Assembly (NCBI RefSeq): GCF_024199945.1
Contig: NZ_JANADP010000001.1
Location: forward strand, 9,133,001-9,197,000
Length of the DNA: 64,000 nt
Direction of reading: 5' to 3'
DNA from: Bradyrhizobium sp. CCGUVB4N
GTDB taxonomy: Bacteria; Pseudomonadota; Alphaproteobacteria; Rhizobiales; Xanthobacteraceae
Shown in pieces: positions 8,770 to 16,417 of the stretch (the stretch's first letter is position 1; every line of letters starts with the position of its first letter). The translations under genes and the position numbers were made by a program. Under the pieces are notes generated by a model. That model saw only the letters and a program-made list of their open reading frames with translations, made no database searches and was not told where the DNA came from.

Positions 8770-8784
8770 CATTGTTTTTCAATG
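8770..8784. promoter_or_regulatory. Inverted repeat upstream of the SsuA-like gene
   Basis: CATTG-TTTTT-CAATG, about 22 bases before the chosen start on the minus strand. On that strand a TATAACT box lies just upstream of it, so the repeat would sit around or just after the transcription start. This is a candidate operator or the start of a small leader hairpin. No regulator gene is adjacent. Confidence 0.35.
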
Positions 8785-8936
8785 AGTTATATCTAGAGGT
8801 CAACGAGAAAATCCCACCCTTGAAAGCGCAGGGCCTGAGAACAATTTTGCTCGATGCCGGCCTTTTCCAGCATGGAACGACTATTGCCAGAGAATGGCGG
8901 GTGACAGCGCCTGTCACCTCTTATATCCGGTGAGAC

Positions 8937-11729
8937 ATGGACAGCGTTGCGACCGAGCACAAGCCACAGGTGGATGATCGCTTCGACACCGCGCGGATCA
9001 CCGCGGCGGTCGATGCGCTTGCGGAAAAGCATCAGGGCCGCGAGGACGCGTTCCGCACCGCGACCGCGCAACTGCTCAAGGCCGAGCTGCTCGCCGCGCG
9101 CTCCGCAGCACAAGCGATCCTGCTGAAGGACCGCCACGGTCGTCGCTGCGCCGAGCGGCTGTGTCACGTGCAGGATGAGATCATCCGCATCCTCTATTCG
9201 GCTGCGACCCGTCATCTCTACCGCTCGCCAATCCCGAGCGGCGCGGAGCGCATGGCGGTGGTCGCGACCGGCGGCTACGGCCGCGGCCTGATGGCCCCCG
9301 AGTCCGACATCGATCTGCTGTTCATCCTGCCCTACAAGCAGACCGCCTGGGGCGAGCAGGTCGCCGAAGCCATTCTCTATTGCCTCTGGGACATGGGGCT
9401 GAAGGTCGGTCATGCCACGCGCTCGGTCGATGAATCGATCCGGCAGGCGCGCGGCGACATGACCATCCGCACCGCGATCCTGGAGACGCGCTTCCTTACC
9501 GGCGACAAGCCGCTGTATGAGGAACTGGTCGCCCGCTTCGACAAGGAAGTGGTGCAGGGCACTGCATCCGAATTCGTCACCGCAAAGCTCGCCGAGCGTG
9601 AGGAGCGGCATCGCCGCGGCGGCCAGTCGCGCTATCTGGTCGAGCCCAACGTCAAGGACGGCAAGGGCGCGCTGCGCGACCTGCACACGCTGTTCTGGAT
9701 CGCGAAATACGTCTACCGCGTTCGCGATACCGACGAGCTGGTCGAGCGCGGCGTGTTCGACGCGCAGGAATATCGCAGCTTCCGCCGCTGCGCCGACTTC
9801 CTCTGGTCGGTGCGCTGCAATCTGCATTTCTACTCCGGCCGTGCCGAGGAGCGCTTGTCCTTCGATCTCCAGCGTGAGATCGCGATCCGGCTCGGCTACA
9901 CCTCGCATCCCGGCATGCAGGACGTCGAACGCTTCATGAAGCACTACTTCCTGGTCGCCAAGGAAGTCGGCAACCTCACCGCCATCCTCTGCGCCAAGCT
10001 CGAGGACCAGCAGGCGAAGCCCGCGCCGGTGCTGAGCCGGATGATGGCACGCTTGCGCCCCACGGCCGTGAAGCGGCGTGTACCTGACAGCGACGACTTC
10101 ATCGTCGACAACAACCGCATCAACGTCGCCGCGCCCGACGTCTTCAAGCACGATCCGGTCAATCTGATCCGCATCTTCCGTCTGGCGCAGAAGAACAACC
10201 TCGCCTTCCATCCGGACGCGATGCGCGACGTGACGCGTTCGCTCGGCCTGATCAACGCGCAAATGCGCGAGAATCCCGAGGCCAACCGCCTCTTCATGGA
10301 GATCCTGACCTCCGACAACGCAGAGATCGTGCTGCGCCGGATGAACGAGACCGGCGTGCTCGGCCACTTCATCCGCGCCTTCGGCAAGATCGTCTCGATG
10401 ATGCAGTTCAACATGTATCATCACTATACCGTCGACGAGCATCTGATCCGCTGCGTCGGCTTCCTGCAGGACATCGAGCGCGGCGGCTTCGAGGAGTTCA
10501 CGCTCGCCAGCGACCTGATGCGCAAGATCCGGCCCGAGCATCGTTCGGTGATCTACATCACGACGCTGCTGCACGACATCGCCAAGGGACGGCCCGAAGA
10601 TCATTCGATCGCAGGCGCCAAGGTCGCGCGCCGGCTCTGCCCGCGGCTCGGCTTCAGCGCAGCCGACACCGAGCTGGTGGCCTGGCTGATCGAGGAGCAT
10701 CTGACGATGTCCACGGTCGCGCAGTCGCGCGATCTCTCCGACCGCAAGACCATCGAGAACTTCGCCGCCGTGGTGCAGTCGGTCGAGCAGATGAAGCTGC
10801 TCACGATCCTGACCACCGCCGACATCCGCGGCGTCGGCCCGGGCGTATGGAACGGCTGGAAGGCGCAGCTGCTGCGGTCGCTCTATTACGAGACCGAACC
10901 GGTGCTGACCGGCGGCTTCTCGGAGGTCGACCGGGGAAAACGCCTCACGGCCGCCTACGCCGAATTCCGCCACGCCTTCGCCGAATGGCCGGCGGACGAG
11001 CTCGACGCCTATGTCGGCCGGCACTATCCGGCCTATTGGCTCAAGGTCGAGCTGCCGCGCAAGATTCGCCATGCCCGCTTCGTGCGGTCGAGCGAACAGG
11101 CGGGCCACAAGCTCGCGATCAATGTCGGCTTCGACGAGGTGCGCGGCGTCACCGAGCTTACCATCTTCGCCGCCGACCATCCCTGGCTGCTGTCGATCAT
11201 CGCGGGCGCCTGCGCGTCGGCCGGTGCCAACATCGTCGACGCCCAGATCTACACCACGACCGACGGCCGCGCGCTCGACACCATCTCGATCTCCCGGGAA
11301 TACGACCGCGATGAGGACGAGGGCCGGCGCGCCACCCGCATCGGCGAGATGATCGAGGACGTGCTCGAAGGCAAGCTGCGCCTGCCCGAAGTGGTGGCGC
11401 GGCGCACCGTGCGCAGCAAGGCGCGGCCCTTCGTGATCGAGCCGGAAGTGACCATCAACAATCAATGGTCCGACCGCTACACCGTGATCGAGGTCTCCGG
11501 CCTCGACCGCCCCGGCCTGCTCTACGAGCTGACCACCGCGATCTCGAAGCTCAACCTCAACATCGCCTCGGCCCATGTCGCGACCTTCGGCGAGCGCGCC
11601 CGCGACGTGTTCTACGTCACCGACCTGCTCGGCGCCCAGATCAACGCCCCGACCCGCCAGGCCGCGATCAAGAGCGCGCTGACCCATGTGATGGCCGGCG
11701 ACAAGGCGGTTGCGGCACCGGCGGCGTGA
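8937..11729 (+). CDS. glnD: Bifunctional [protein-PII] uridylyltransferase/uridylyl-removing enzyme GlnD
   Basis: GlnD senses glutamine and adds UMP to, or removes it from, PII proteins (GlnB/GlnK), setting the state of nitrogen control. The 930-residue length is typical for Rhizobiales. The nucleotidyltransferase domain has GGYGRG at residues 112-117 and SDIDLLF at 123-129. The HD domain for uridylyl removal has LLHDIAKGRPEDHS near residue 545. Two C-terminal ACT domains follow, with ADHPWLLSIIAGACASAGAN near 745 and GLDRPGLLYELTTAI near 855; these bind glutamine in characterised homologues. The ATG is at the position expected for the family. Its upstream region is shared divergently with the ABC operon. 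A very long frame on the opposite strand is a by-product of codon bias. Confidence 0.97.
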   Translation: MDSVATEHKPQVDDRFDTARITAAVDALAEKHQGREDAFRTATAQLLKAELLAARSAAQAILLKDRHGRRCAERLCHVQDEIIRILYSAATRHLYRSPIPSGAERMAVVATGGYGRGLMAPESDIDLLFILPYKQTAWGEQVAEAILYCLWDMGLKVGHATRSVDESIRQARGDMTIRTAILETRFLTGDKPLYEELVARFDKEVVQGTASEFVTAKLAEREERHRRGGQSRYLVEPNVKDGKGALRDLHTLFWIAKYVYRVRDTDELVERGVFDAQEYRSFRRCADFLWSVRCNLHFYSGRAEERLSFDLQREIAIRLGYTSHPGMQDVERFMKHYFLVAKEVGNLTAILCAKLEDQQAKPAPVLSRMMARLRPTAVKRRVPDSDDFIVDNNRINVAAPDVFKHDPVNLIRIFRLAQKNNLAFHPDAMRDVTRSLGLINAQMRENPEANRLFMEILTSDNAEIVLRRMNETGVLGHFIRAFGKIVSMMQFNMYHHYTVDEHLIRCVGFLQDIERGGFEEFTLASDLMRKIRPEHRSVIYITTLLHDIAKGRPEDHSIAGAKVARRLCPRLGFSAADTELVAWLIEEHLTMSTVAQSRDLSDRKTIENFAAVVQSVEQMKLLTILTTADIRGVGPGVWNGWKAQLLRSLYYETEPVLTGGFSEVDRGKRLTAAYAEFRHAFAEWPADELDAYVGRHYPAYWLKVELPRKIRHARFVRSSEQAGHKLAINVGFDEVRGVTELTIFAADHPWLLSIIAGACASAGANIVDAQIYTTTDGRALDTISISREYDRDEDEGRRATRIGEMIEDVLEGKLRLPEVVARRTVRSKARPFVIEPEVTINNQWSDRYTVIEVSGLDRPGLLYELTTAISKLNLNIASAHVATFGERARDVFYVTDLLGAQINAPTRQAAIKSALTHVMAGDKAVAAPAA

Positions 11730-11737
11730 GCTGAGCC

Positions 11738-12268
11738 TCAGACCTCCACGCCCTCGTGCCGCAGCAGCCAGCGCTTGCGCTCGAGACCGCCGCCGTATTT
11801 CACCAGCGAACCATCCGCGCCGATCAACCTATGGCACGGCAGCACCACGCTGATCGGGTTCGAGCCGTTGGCGTGGCCGACGGCGCGAATTGCCTTCGGC
11901 ATCTCGATCTTTGCGGCGAGTGCGCCATAGCTCATCGTGGTGCCTGCCGGGATTTTTGCCAGCGCGGACCAGACCTTTTGCTGGAACGGCGTGCCGGCGA
12001 TGCGCCATTCGACGCGTAAGAGCTGACCGAGATCGCCCTCGAAGTAGGCCGACAGCGAGGTCTTCATCCCGGTCGGTGCGGGCTGATCGACCAGATCCAC
12101 TGCGCCGTGATGCAGGCGCAGGAGCTCGCGCATGCGATGCTCGTAGTCGTCCCAGTCGAGCGCGCGCAGCGCGCCGTCGGCATCGGTGACGAGCAACGCG
12201 ATCCCGATGGGCGTCGCCAGCCGATCGAGGCCGAAGCGTTGTGGAATCCTGGTTGATCGAGCGGCCAT
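11738..12268 (-). CDS. Methylated-DNA--protein-cysteine S-methyltransferase (Ogt type)
   Basis: This suicide repair enzyme transfers the alkyl group from O6-alkylguanine to its own cysteine. The active-site motif PCHRLIG, inside SVVLPCHRLIGADGSLV, lies near residue 143, followed by the conserved GGxxRKxWLLxHE tail. The N-terminal domain has no DNA-binding regulator module, so it is the stand-alone Ogt type, not Ada. The start was set at the ATG reading MAARSTRIP; a GTG eight codons further upstream is also possible. It converges on glnD, leaving only 8 bases between the stops. The gene that follows divergently encodes a DUF1304 membrane protein. Confidence 0.93.
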   Translation of the reverse strand: MAARSTRIPQRFGLDRLATPIGIALLVTDADGALRALDWDDYEHRMRELLRLHHGAVDLVDQPAPTGMKTSLSAYFEGDLGQLLRVEWRIAGTPFQQKVWSALAKIPAGTTMSYGALAAKIEMPKAIRAVGHANGSNPISVVLPCHRLIGADGSLVKYGGGLERKRWLLRHEGVEV

Positions 12269-12361
12269 TGCGACACCATTGCATCGAAACACGGCATCGC
12301 ACTTTCCATGCCGGCCATGCTACCGTCCACCCGAAAGCTGACGCTTTTGGGGGAGCTCAAC

Positions 12362-12724
12362 TTGATTCTGATCGCCAATATCCTGGTGGCGCTGGTCGCC
12401 GCACTGCACGCCTACTTCCTGATCCTGGAGATGTTCCTCTGGGACAAGCCGCAGGGCTTGAAGGTTTTCCGCAATACGCCCGAGAAGGCCGAGATCACGA
12501 AAGTGCTGGCCGCCAATCAGGGGCTCTATAACGGCTTCCTCGTCGCCGGCCTGATCTGGGGGCTCGTCCACGGCAACCCGGCCTTCGCGTTCCAGATCAA
12601 GGTGTTCTTCCTGCTCTGCGTGATCGTGGCCGGCGCCTATGGCGCGGCGACCGTGAGCACGCGCATCCTGATCGTGCAGGCGCTGCCGGCGGCAATCGCA
12701 CTGGTCACTTTGTTCCTGGCCTGA
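12362..12724 (+). CDS. DUF1304 family small membrane protein
   Basis: A four-helix integral membrane protein of about 120 residues with the hallmark motifs HAYFLILEMFLWDKP near the start and AANQGLYNGFLVAGLIWG in the middle. Function is unknown. The start is taken as the TTG at 12362 because a GGGGGAG lies 6 bases ahead of it and the resulting length and N terminus (ILIANILVALVAALHAYF) fit the family. An in-frame ATG at 12308 would add 18 residues and overlaps the control region of the divergent ogt gene. Monocistronic as far as can be seen. Confidence 0.82.
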   Translation: MILIANILVALVAALHAYFLILEMFLWDKPQGLKVFRNTPEKAEITKVLAANQGLYNGFLVAGLIWGLVHGNPAFAFQIKVFFLLCVIVAGAYGAATVSTRILIVQALPAAIALVTLFLA

Positions 12725-12888
12725 GACCATTGAACTTAAGGCTCCGGGCCTGAGACGCTACGGCGCAGCGCCGCGATCCTTGCGCGGCGCCTGCCCTTCC
12801 TCCAAACTCTTCGGCAGCGATGGCGACCGTTGCAACCAGCGGGAAAAGACCGTCGACCGGAAAATTCCGTCAGGAGGAACAACCCAAC

Positions 12889-14115
12889 ATGAAGACTCGC
12901 AGAGCCTATCTAGCTGCCACGGCGGCGCTCGCCTTCGCGTTCTCCGCCAACCAAGCCCTCGCCCAGAAGAAATACGACACCGGCGCGAGCGACACCGAGA
13001 TCAAGATCGGCCAGACCGTGCCGTTCTCCGGCGCCTATTCCGTCTACGCCAATATCGGCAAGACGCAGGCCGCCTACTTCAAGATGATCAACGATCAGGG
13101 CGGCATCAACGGCCGCAAGATCAATCTGATCCAGTATGACGACGCCTATTCGCCGCCGAAGACCGTCGAGCAGGTGCGCAAGCTCGTCGAAGGCGACGAA
13201 GTGCTGTTCACCTTCCAGATCATCGGCACCGCCGCCAACGCCGCCGTGCAGAAATATCTCAACGGCAAGAAGGTGCCACAACTGCTCGCCTCGACCGGCG
13301 CCGCACGATTCAACGATCCGCAGAACTATCCCTGGACCATCGCGTACAATCCGAACTACATCTCCGAAGGTCGCATCTACGCCAAGTACATTCTCAAGGA
13401 GCATCCGAACGCCAAAATCGGGGTGCTCTACCAGAACGACGACATGGGCCGCGACTATCTCGCGGGGCTCAAGAGCGGCCTCGGCGACAAGGCGGCCAGC
13501 ATGATTATCGGCGAGGTCTCCTACGAGGTCACCGATCCCACAGTGGACTCGCAGGTGGTCAAGCTGAAGTCGATGGGCGCTGATCTCTTCTACGATGCCT
13601 CGACACCGAAGTTCGCGGCGCAGGCCATCAAGAAGGTCGCGGAGCTTGGCTGGAACCCGGTGCACATCCTCGACATCAACGCGAGCCCGATCTCGGCGAC
13701 GCTGAAGCCCGCCGGTCTCGACATCTCCAAGGGCATCATCTCGACGCAGTACGGCAAGGAGCCCGGCGATCCCCAGTGGAAGGACGATCCCGGCGTAAAG
13801 GCCTTCTTCGCCTTCATGGACAAGTATTTCCCGGAAGGGGACAAGCTCAACACCGTCAACACCTACGCCTATTCGGTGGCGGAGCTGCTGACGCAGGTGC
13901 TGAAGCAATGCGGCGACGACCTGTCGCGTGAGAACGTGATGAAACAGGTCGCCAACATCAAGGACTTCACTCCGAGCTTCGCGCTGCCCGGCATCAAGAT
14001 CAACACCGGGCCGAACGACTACCGTGTCAACAAGCAGATGCAGATGATGAAGTTCAACGGCGAACGCTGGGAGCTGTTCGGACCGATCATCGAGGATTCC
14101 GGCCCGGCGGGTTAG
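12889..14115 (+). CDS. ABC transporter substrate-binding protein, branched-chain amino acid type, tandem copy 1
   Basis: A type I periplasmic binding protein of 408 residues. The start ATG follows an AGGAGG by about 12 bases, and the N terminus is a signal peptide cut after NQALAQ. The mature part carries IKIGQTVPFSGAYSVYANIG near residue 40 and AAYFKMINDQGGINGRKI near 68, which are the opening motifs of the Leu/Ile/Val-binding family. The gene directly downstream encodes a close paralogue of almost the same length, so this is a local duplication. No permease or ATPase gene lies nearby; both proteins must serve a transporter encoded elsewhere, or act as separate binding proteins. A family A palindrome follows the stop codon. 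Confidence 0.92.
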   Translation: MKTRRAYLAATAALAFAFSANQALAQKKYDTGASDTEIKIGQTVPFSGAYSVYANIGKTQAAYFKMINDQGGINGRKINLIQYDDAYSPPKTVEQVRKLVEGDEVLFTFQIIGTAANAAVQKYLNGKKVPQLLASTGAARFNDPQNYPWTIAYNPNYISEGRIYAKYILKEHPNAKIGVLYQNDDMGRDYLAGLKSGLGDKAASMIIGEVSYEVTDPTVDSQVVKLKSMGADLFYDASTPKFAAQAIKKVAELGWNPVHILDINASPISATLKPAGLDISKGIISTQYGKEPGDPQWKDDPGVKAFFAFMDKYFPEGDKLNTVNTYAYSVAELLTQVLKQCGDDLSRENVMKQVANIKDFTPSFALPGIKINTGPNDYRVNKQMQMMKFNGERWELFGPIIEDSGPAG

Positions 14116-14124
14116 TTCGATCTT

Positions 14125-14238
14125 GTAGGGTGGGTTAGACCTGCGGCTGCACGAAGCGCAGTCCGCGGGGCGTAACCCACCTCTTCTACGTCCGCGAAGA
14201 TAAACAGTGGTGGGTTACGCTTCGCTAACCCACCCTGC
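14125..14238. repeat. Palindromic intergenic repeat, family A copy 2
   Basis: Begins GTAGGGTGGGTTAG and ends GCTAACCCACCCTGC, with a second inner pair of GTAACCCACC and GGTGGGTTACG. It starts 10 bases after the stop of the first binding-protein gene and would form a stable hairpin at the 3' end of its message. The other copies lie at about 1614, 25330, 38651 and 38763. Confidence 0.85.
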
Positions 14239-14379
14239 GAACCAATGCCCCCTACGAACGGCCAGCGCGCCCCGCCTTGCGTTGCAGCAACCACTCCTCC
14301 ACACTCGCCCTCAGCGATGGCACCGGACGCGTCGTGCGCCCGGTAGACCATCTGCAATAACAGACTGAGGAAATTGCGA

Positions 14380-15606
14380 ATGAGGAATGGAATTCTGCAT
14401 CTGGCCACGGCAACGGCGCTGACCCTGGCGCTGTCGGTCTCTGCGGCCAATGCCCAGAAGAAATATGATCCGGGCGCCAGCGACACCGAAATCAAGATCG
14501 GACAGACCATGCCGTTCTCGGGACCGGCGTCGGCCTATTCGTCGATCGGCAAGACCCAGGCCGCCTATTTCAAGATGATCAACGACCAGGGCGGCATCAA
14601 TGGCCGCAAGATCAATCTGATCCAGTATGACGACGCCTATTCGCCGCCGAAAGCCGTGGAGCAGATCCGCAAGCTCGTCGAGAGCGACGAGGTGCTGCTG
14701 ACCTTCCAGATCATCGGCACGCCCGTGAACGCCGCCGTGCAGAAATATCTCAACTCCAAGAAGGTGCCGCAGCTGTTCGCGGCGACCGGTGCCTCGCGGT
14801 TCACCGATCCGAAGAACTTCCCGTGGACCATGGGCTTCAATCCCAACTACTTCGTCGAGGGCCGCATCTACGGCCAGTACATTCTGAAGGAGCATCCGAA
14901 CGCCAAGATCGGCGTGCTCTATCAGAACGACGACCTCGGCAAGGATTATCTGAACGGCCTCAAGGCCGGTCTCGGCGACAAGGCCGCCAAGATGATCGTG
15001 ACCGAAGCCTCTTACGAGGTCTCCGATCCCACCGTCGATTCGCAGATCCTCAAGATCAAGGACGCCGGCACCGATCTGTTCTTCAGCGCGACGACGCCGA
15101 AGCAGGCCGCTCAGGCGATCAAGAAGATCGCCGAGTTGGACTGGCATCCGGTGCAGATCGTCGACATCAATGCCACGTCGGTCGGCGCGGTGCTGAAGCC
15201 CGCAGGCTTCGAGGCCGCCAAGGGCCTGATCAGCGTGAACTACGGCAAGGAACCACTTGATCCGACCTGGAAGGACGACGCCGGCCTGAAGAAGTATTTC
15301 GACTTCATGGCCAAGTACTATCCTGACGGCGACAAGGACTCGAACTTCAACACCTATGGCTACAGCACCGCGCAGATGCTGGCGCATGTGCTGAAGCAGT
15401 GCGGTGACGATCTCACCCGCGAGAATGTCATGAAGCAGGCCACTTCGCTGAAGGACTTTGCGACCGACACCGCGCTGCCCGGCATCAAGGCCAATACCTC
15501 GCCGACCGACTACCGCGTCAACAAGCAGCTTCAGATGATGAAGTTCAACGGCGAACGCTGGGAGCTGTTCGGCCCGATCCTGGAGGACGCAGGTCCGGCG
15601 GGTTAG
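14380..15606 (+). CDS. ABC transporter substrate-binding protein, branched-chain amino acid type, tandem copy 2
   Basis: A 408-residue paralogue of the preceding gene product. By eye roughly three quarters of positions match, with long shared runs such as GKTQAAYFKMINDQGGINGR and identical C-terminal motifs MMKFNGERWELFGPI. The signal peptide ends NAQ before KKYDPGAS. The start is the ATG at 14380; a TTG two codons earlier is less likely. Differences cluster around the presumed ligand cleft (for example SAYSSIG against SVYANIG), so the two may differ in ligand preference. A strong terminator follows the stop. No transporter subunits are adjacent. Confidence 0.92.
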   Translation: MRNGILHLATATALTLALSVSAANAQKKYDPGASDTEIKIGQTMPFSGPASAYSSIGKTQAAYFKMINDQGGINGRKINLIQYDDAYSPPKAVEQIRKLVESDEVLLTFQIIGTPVNAAVQKYLNSKKVPQLFAATGASRFTDPKNFPWTMGFNPNYFVEGRIYGQYILKEHPNAKIGVLYQNDDLGKDYLNGLKAGLGDKAAKMIVTEASYEVSDPTVDSQILKIKDAGTDLFFSATTPKQAAQAIKKIAELDWHPVQIVDINATSVGAVLKPAGFEAAKGLISVNYGKEPLDPTWKDDAGLKKYFDFMAKYYPDGDKDSNFNTYGYSTAQMLAHVLKQCGDDLTRENVMKQATSLKDFATDTALPGIKANTSPTDYRVNKQLQMMKFNGERWELFGPILEDAGPAG

Positions 15607-15626
15607 CCACCGGGCTCTGAAATCCA

Positions 15627-15656
15627 ATCGGCGGCCTCCGGGCCGCCGATTTTCTT
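15627..15656 (+). terminator. Rho-independent terminator after the second binding-protein gene
   Basis: A perfect ten-pair stem, ATCGGCGGCC and GGCCGCCGAT, with a TCCG tetraloop and followed by TTTCTT. It lies 21 bases after the stop codon. This is the clearest intrinsic terminator in the window. Confidence 0.9.
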
Positions 15657-15665
15657 GAGCTATCA

Positions 15666-15799
15666 CCGTCACCCCCGCGCAACGGCACAGCCGTTGTCGC
15701 TGGAGGTGGCCGCTCCTTCCGCGGCCCTCGAAGGGCGACGGCCCACTGGTGGCCGTACATCCTTCGAGGCTCGCAAGAGCTCGCACCTCAGGATGACGG
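15666..15799. repeat. Palindromic repeat, family D copy 1
   Basis: Right half reads CTTCGAGGCTCGCAAGAG then CACCTCAGGATGACGG. The left half is a diverged complement with GTCACCCCCGCGC and CCCTCGAAGG. The more regular copy of the same family lies at about 22228. It fills the space between the convergent ends of the second binding-protein gene and the DUF1330 gene. Confidence 0.7.
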
Positions 15800-15822
15800 A
15801 GAGAGAGGCGCCTCAGCGACGG

Positions 15823-16248
15823 TTACTCGGGTATCTCTCCAAAATTCTTCCCGACCGGCAACACCGCATGGCGGATCAAACGGGAGTCCTCCACGGCGGC
15901 CTGGCGATGCTTCACCGCCTCGCGATAGACGGGGTCGCGGATCATCTCGACGAAGGCCGAGACGCTTGGGTATTCGGCGATGAAGCAATGGTCCCAGCGC
16001 TCCTCTTGCGGACCGATCAGCATCAGCTCGAACCTGCCTTGCCAGACGATGCGGCCGCCGAGGCGTTCGAACACCGGGCCGCTTTCGCGACCATAGGCCG
16101 CATAGGCCTCCGCACCGGAGGCTTTGCGTCCGTCGGGATACGCCGCCTCTTTGCGCAAGCGCACCAGGTTGAGCATGTGGATCGGGCCGGGACGGTCGTT
16201 GTCCCGGAATTGCGCGAAGATCTCCTTGGTCGGATCGATGTGGCCCAT
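15823..16248 (-). CDS. DUF1330 domain protein
   Basis: A 141-residue cytoplasmic protein with the dimeric alpha-beta barrel pattern of DUF1330: IHMLNLVRLRKEA near residue 23, GAEAYAAYGRESGPVFERLGG near 44, and the closing segment IAEYPSVSAFVEMIRDPVYREAVKHR near 90-115. The last motif is the family signature. The reaction is unknown; relatives have the ferredoxin-like fold used by small monooxygenases and stress proteins. An AAGGAA ribosome site precedes the ATG. Single gene between the binding-protein pair and the PBP1A gene. Confidence 0.85.
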   Translation of the reverse strand: MGHIDPTKEIFAQFRDNDRPGPIHMLNLVRLRKEAAYPDGRKASGAEAYAAYGRESGPVFERLGGRIVWQGRFELMLIGPQEERWDHCFIAEYPSVSAFVEMIRDPVYREAVKHRQAAVEDSRLIRHAVLPVGKNFGEIPE

Positions 16249-16417
16249 GCGTGGGGTTCCTTCTTCTTTATAGCGACGATCCTAGCTCCGGCGCCCCGCG
16301 AGCGGAACTGTGGCCGACGAATGCCGCACCTCCTAATCACGCGTTAACGTCGGGGTAACCGGGCCTTAAACCCGGACCGCTAGCGTGCAGCGGGCGGGAT
16401 GACTGGGCGTTTCAAGT

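Noticed and set aside
8793..11687. 964-codon open frame on the strand opposite glnD
   Set aside because: It mirrors glnD, has an unnatural composition rich in Asp, His, Val and Arg, shows no domain, and glnD itself is unmistakable. Codon bias in GC-rich genes leaves the antisense frame free of stops.
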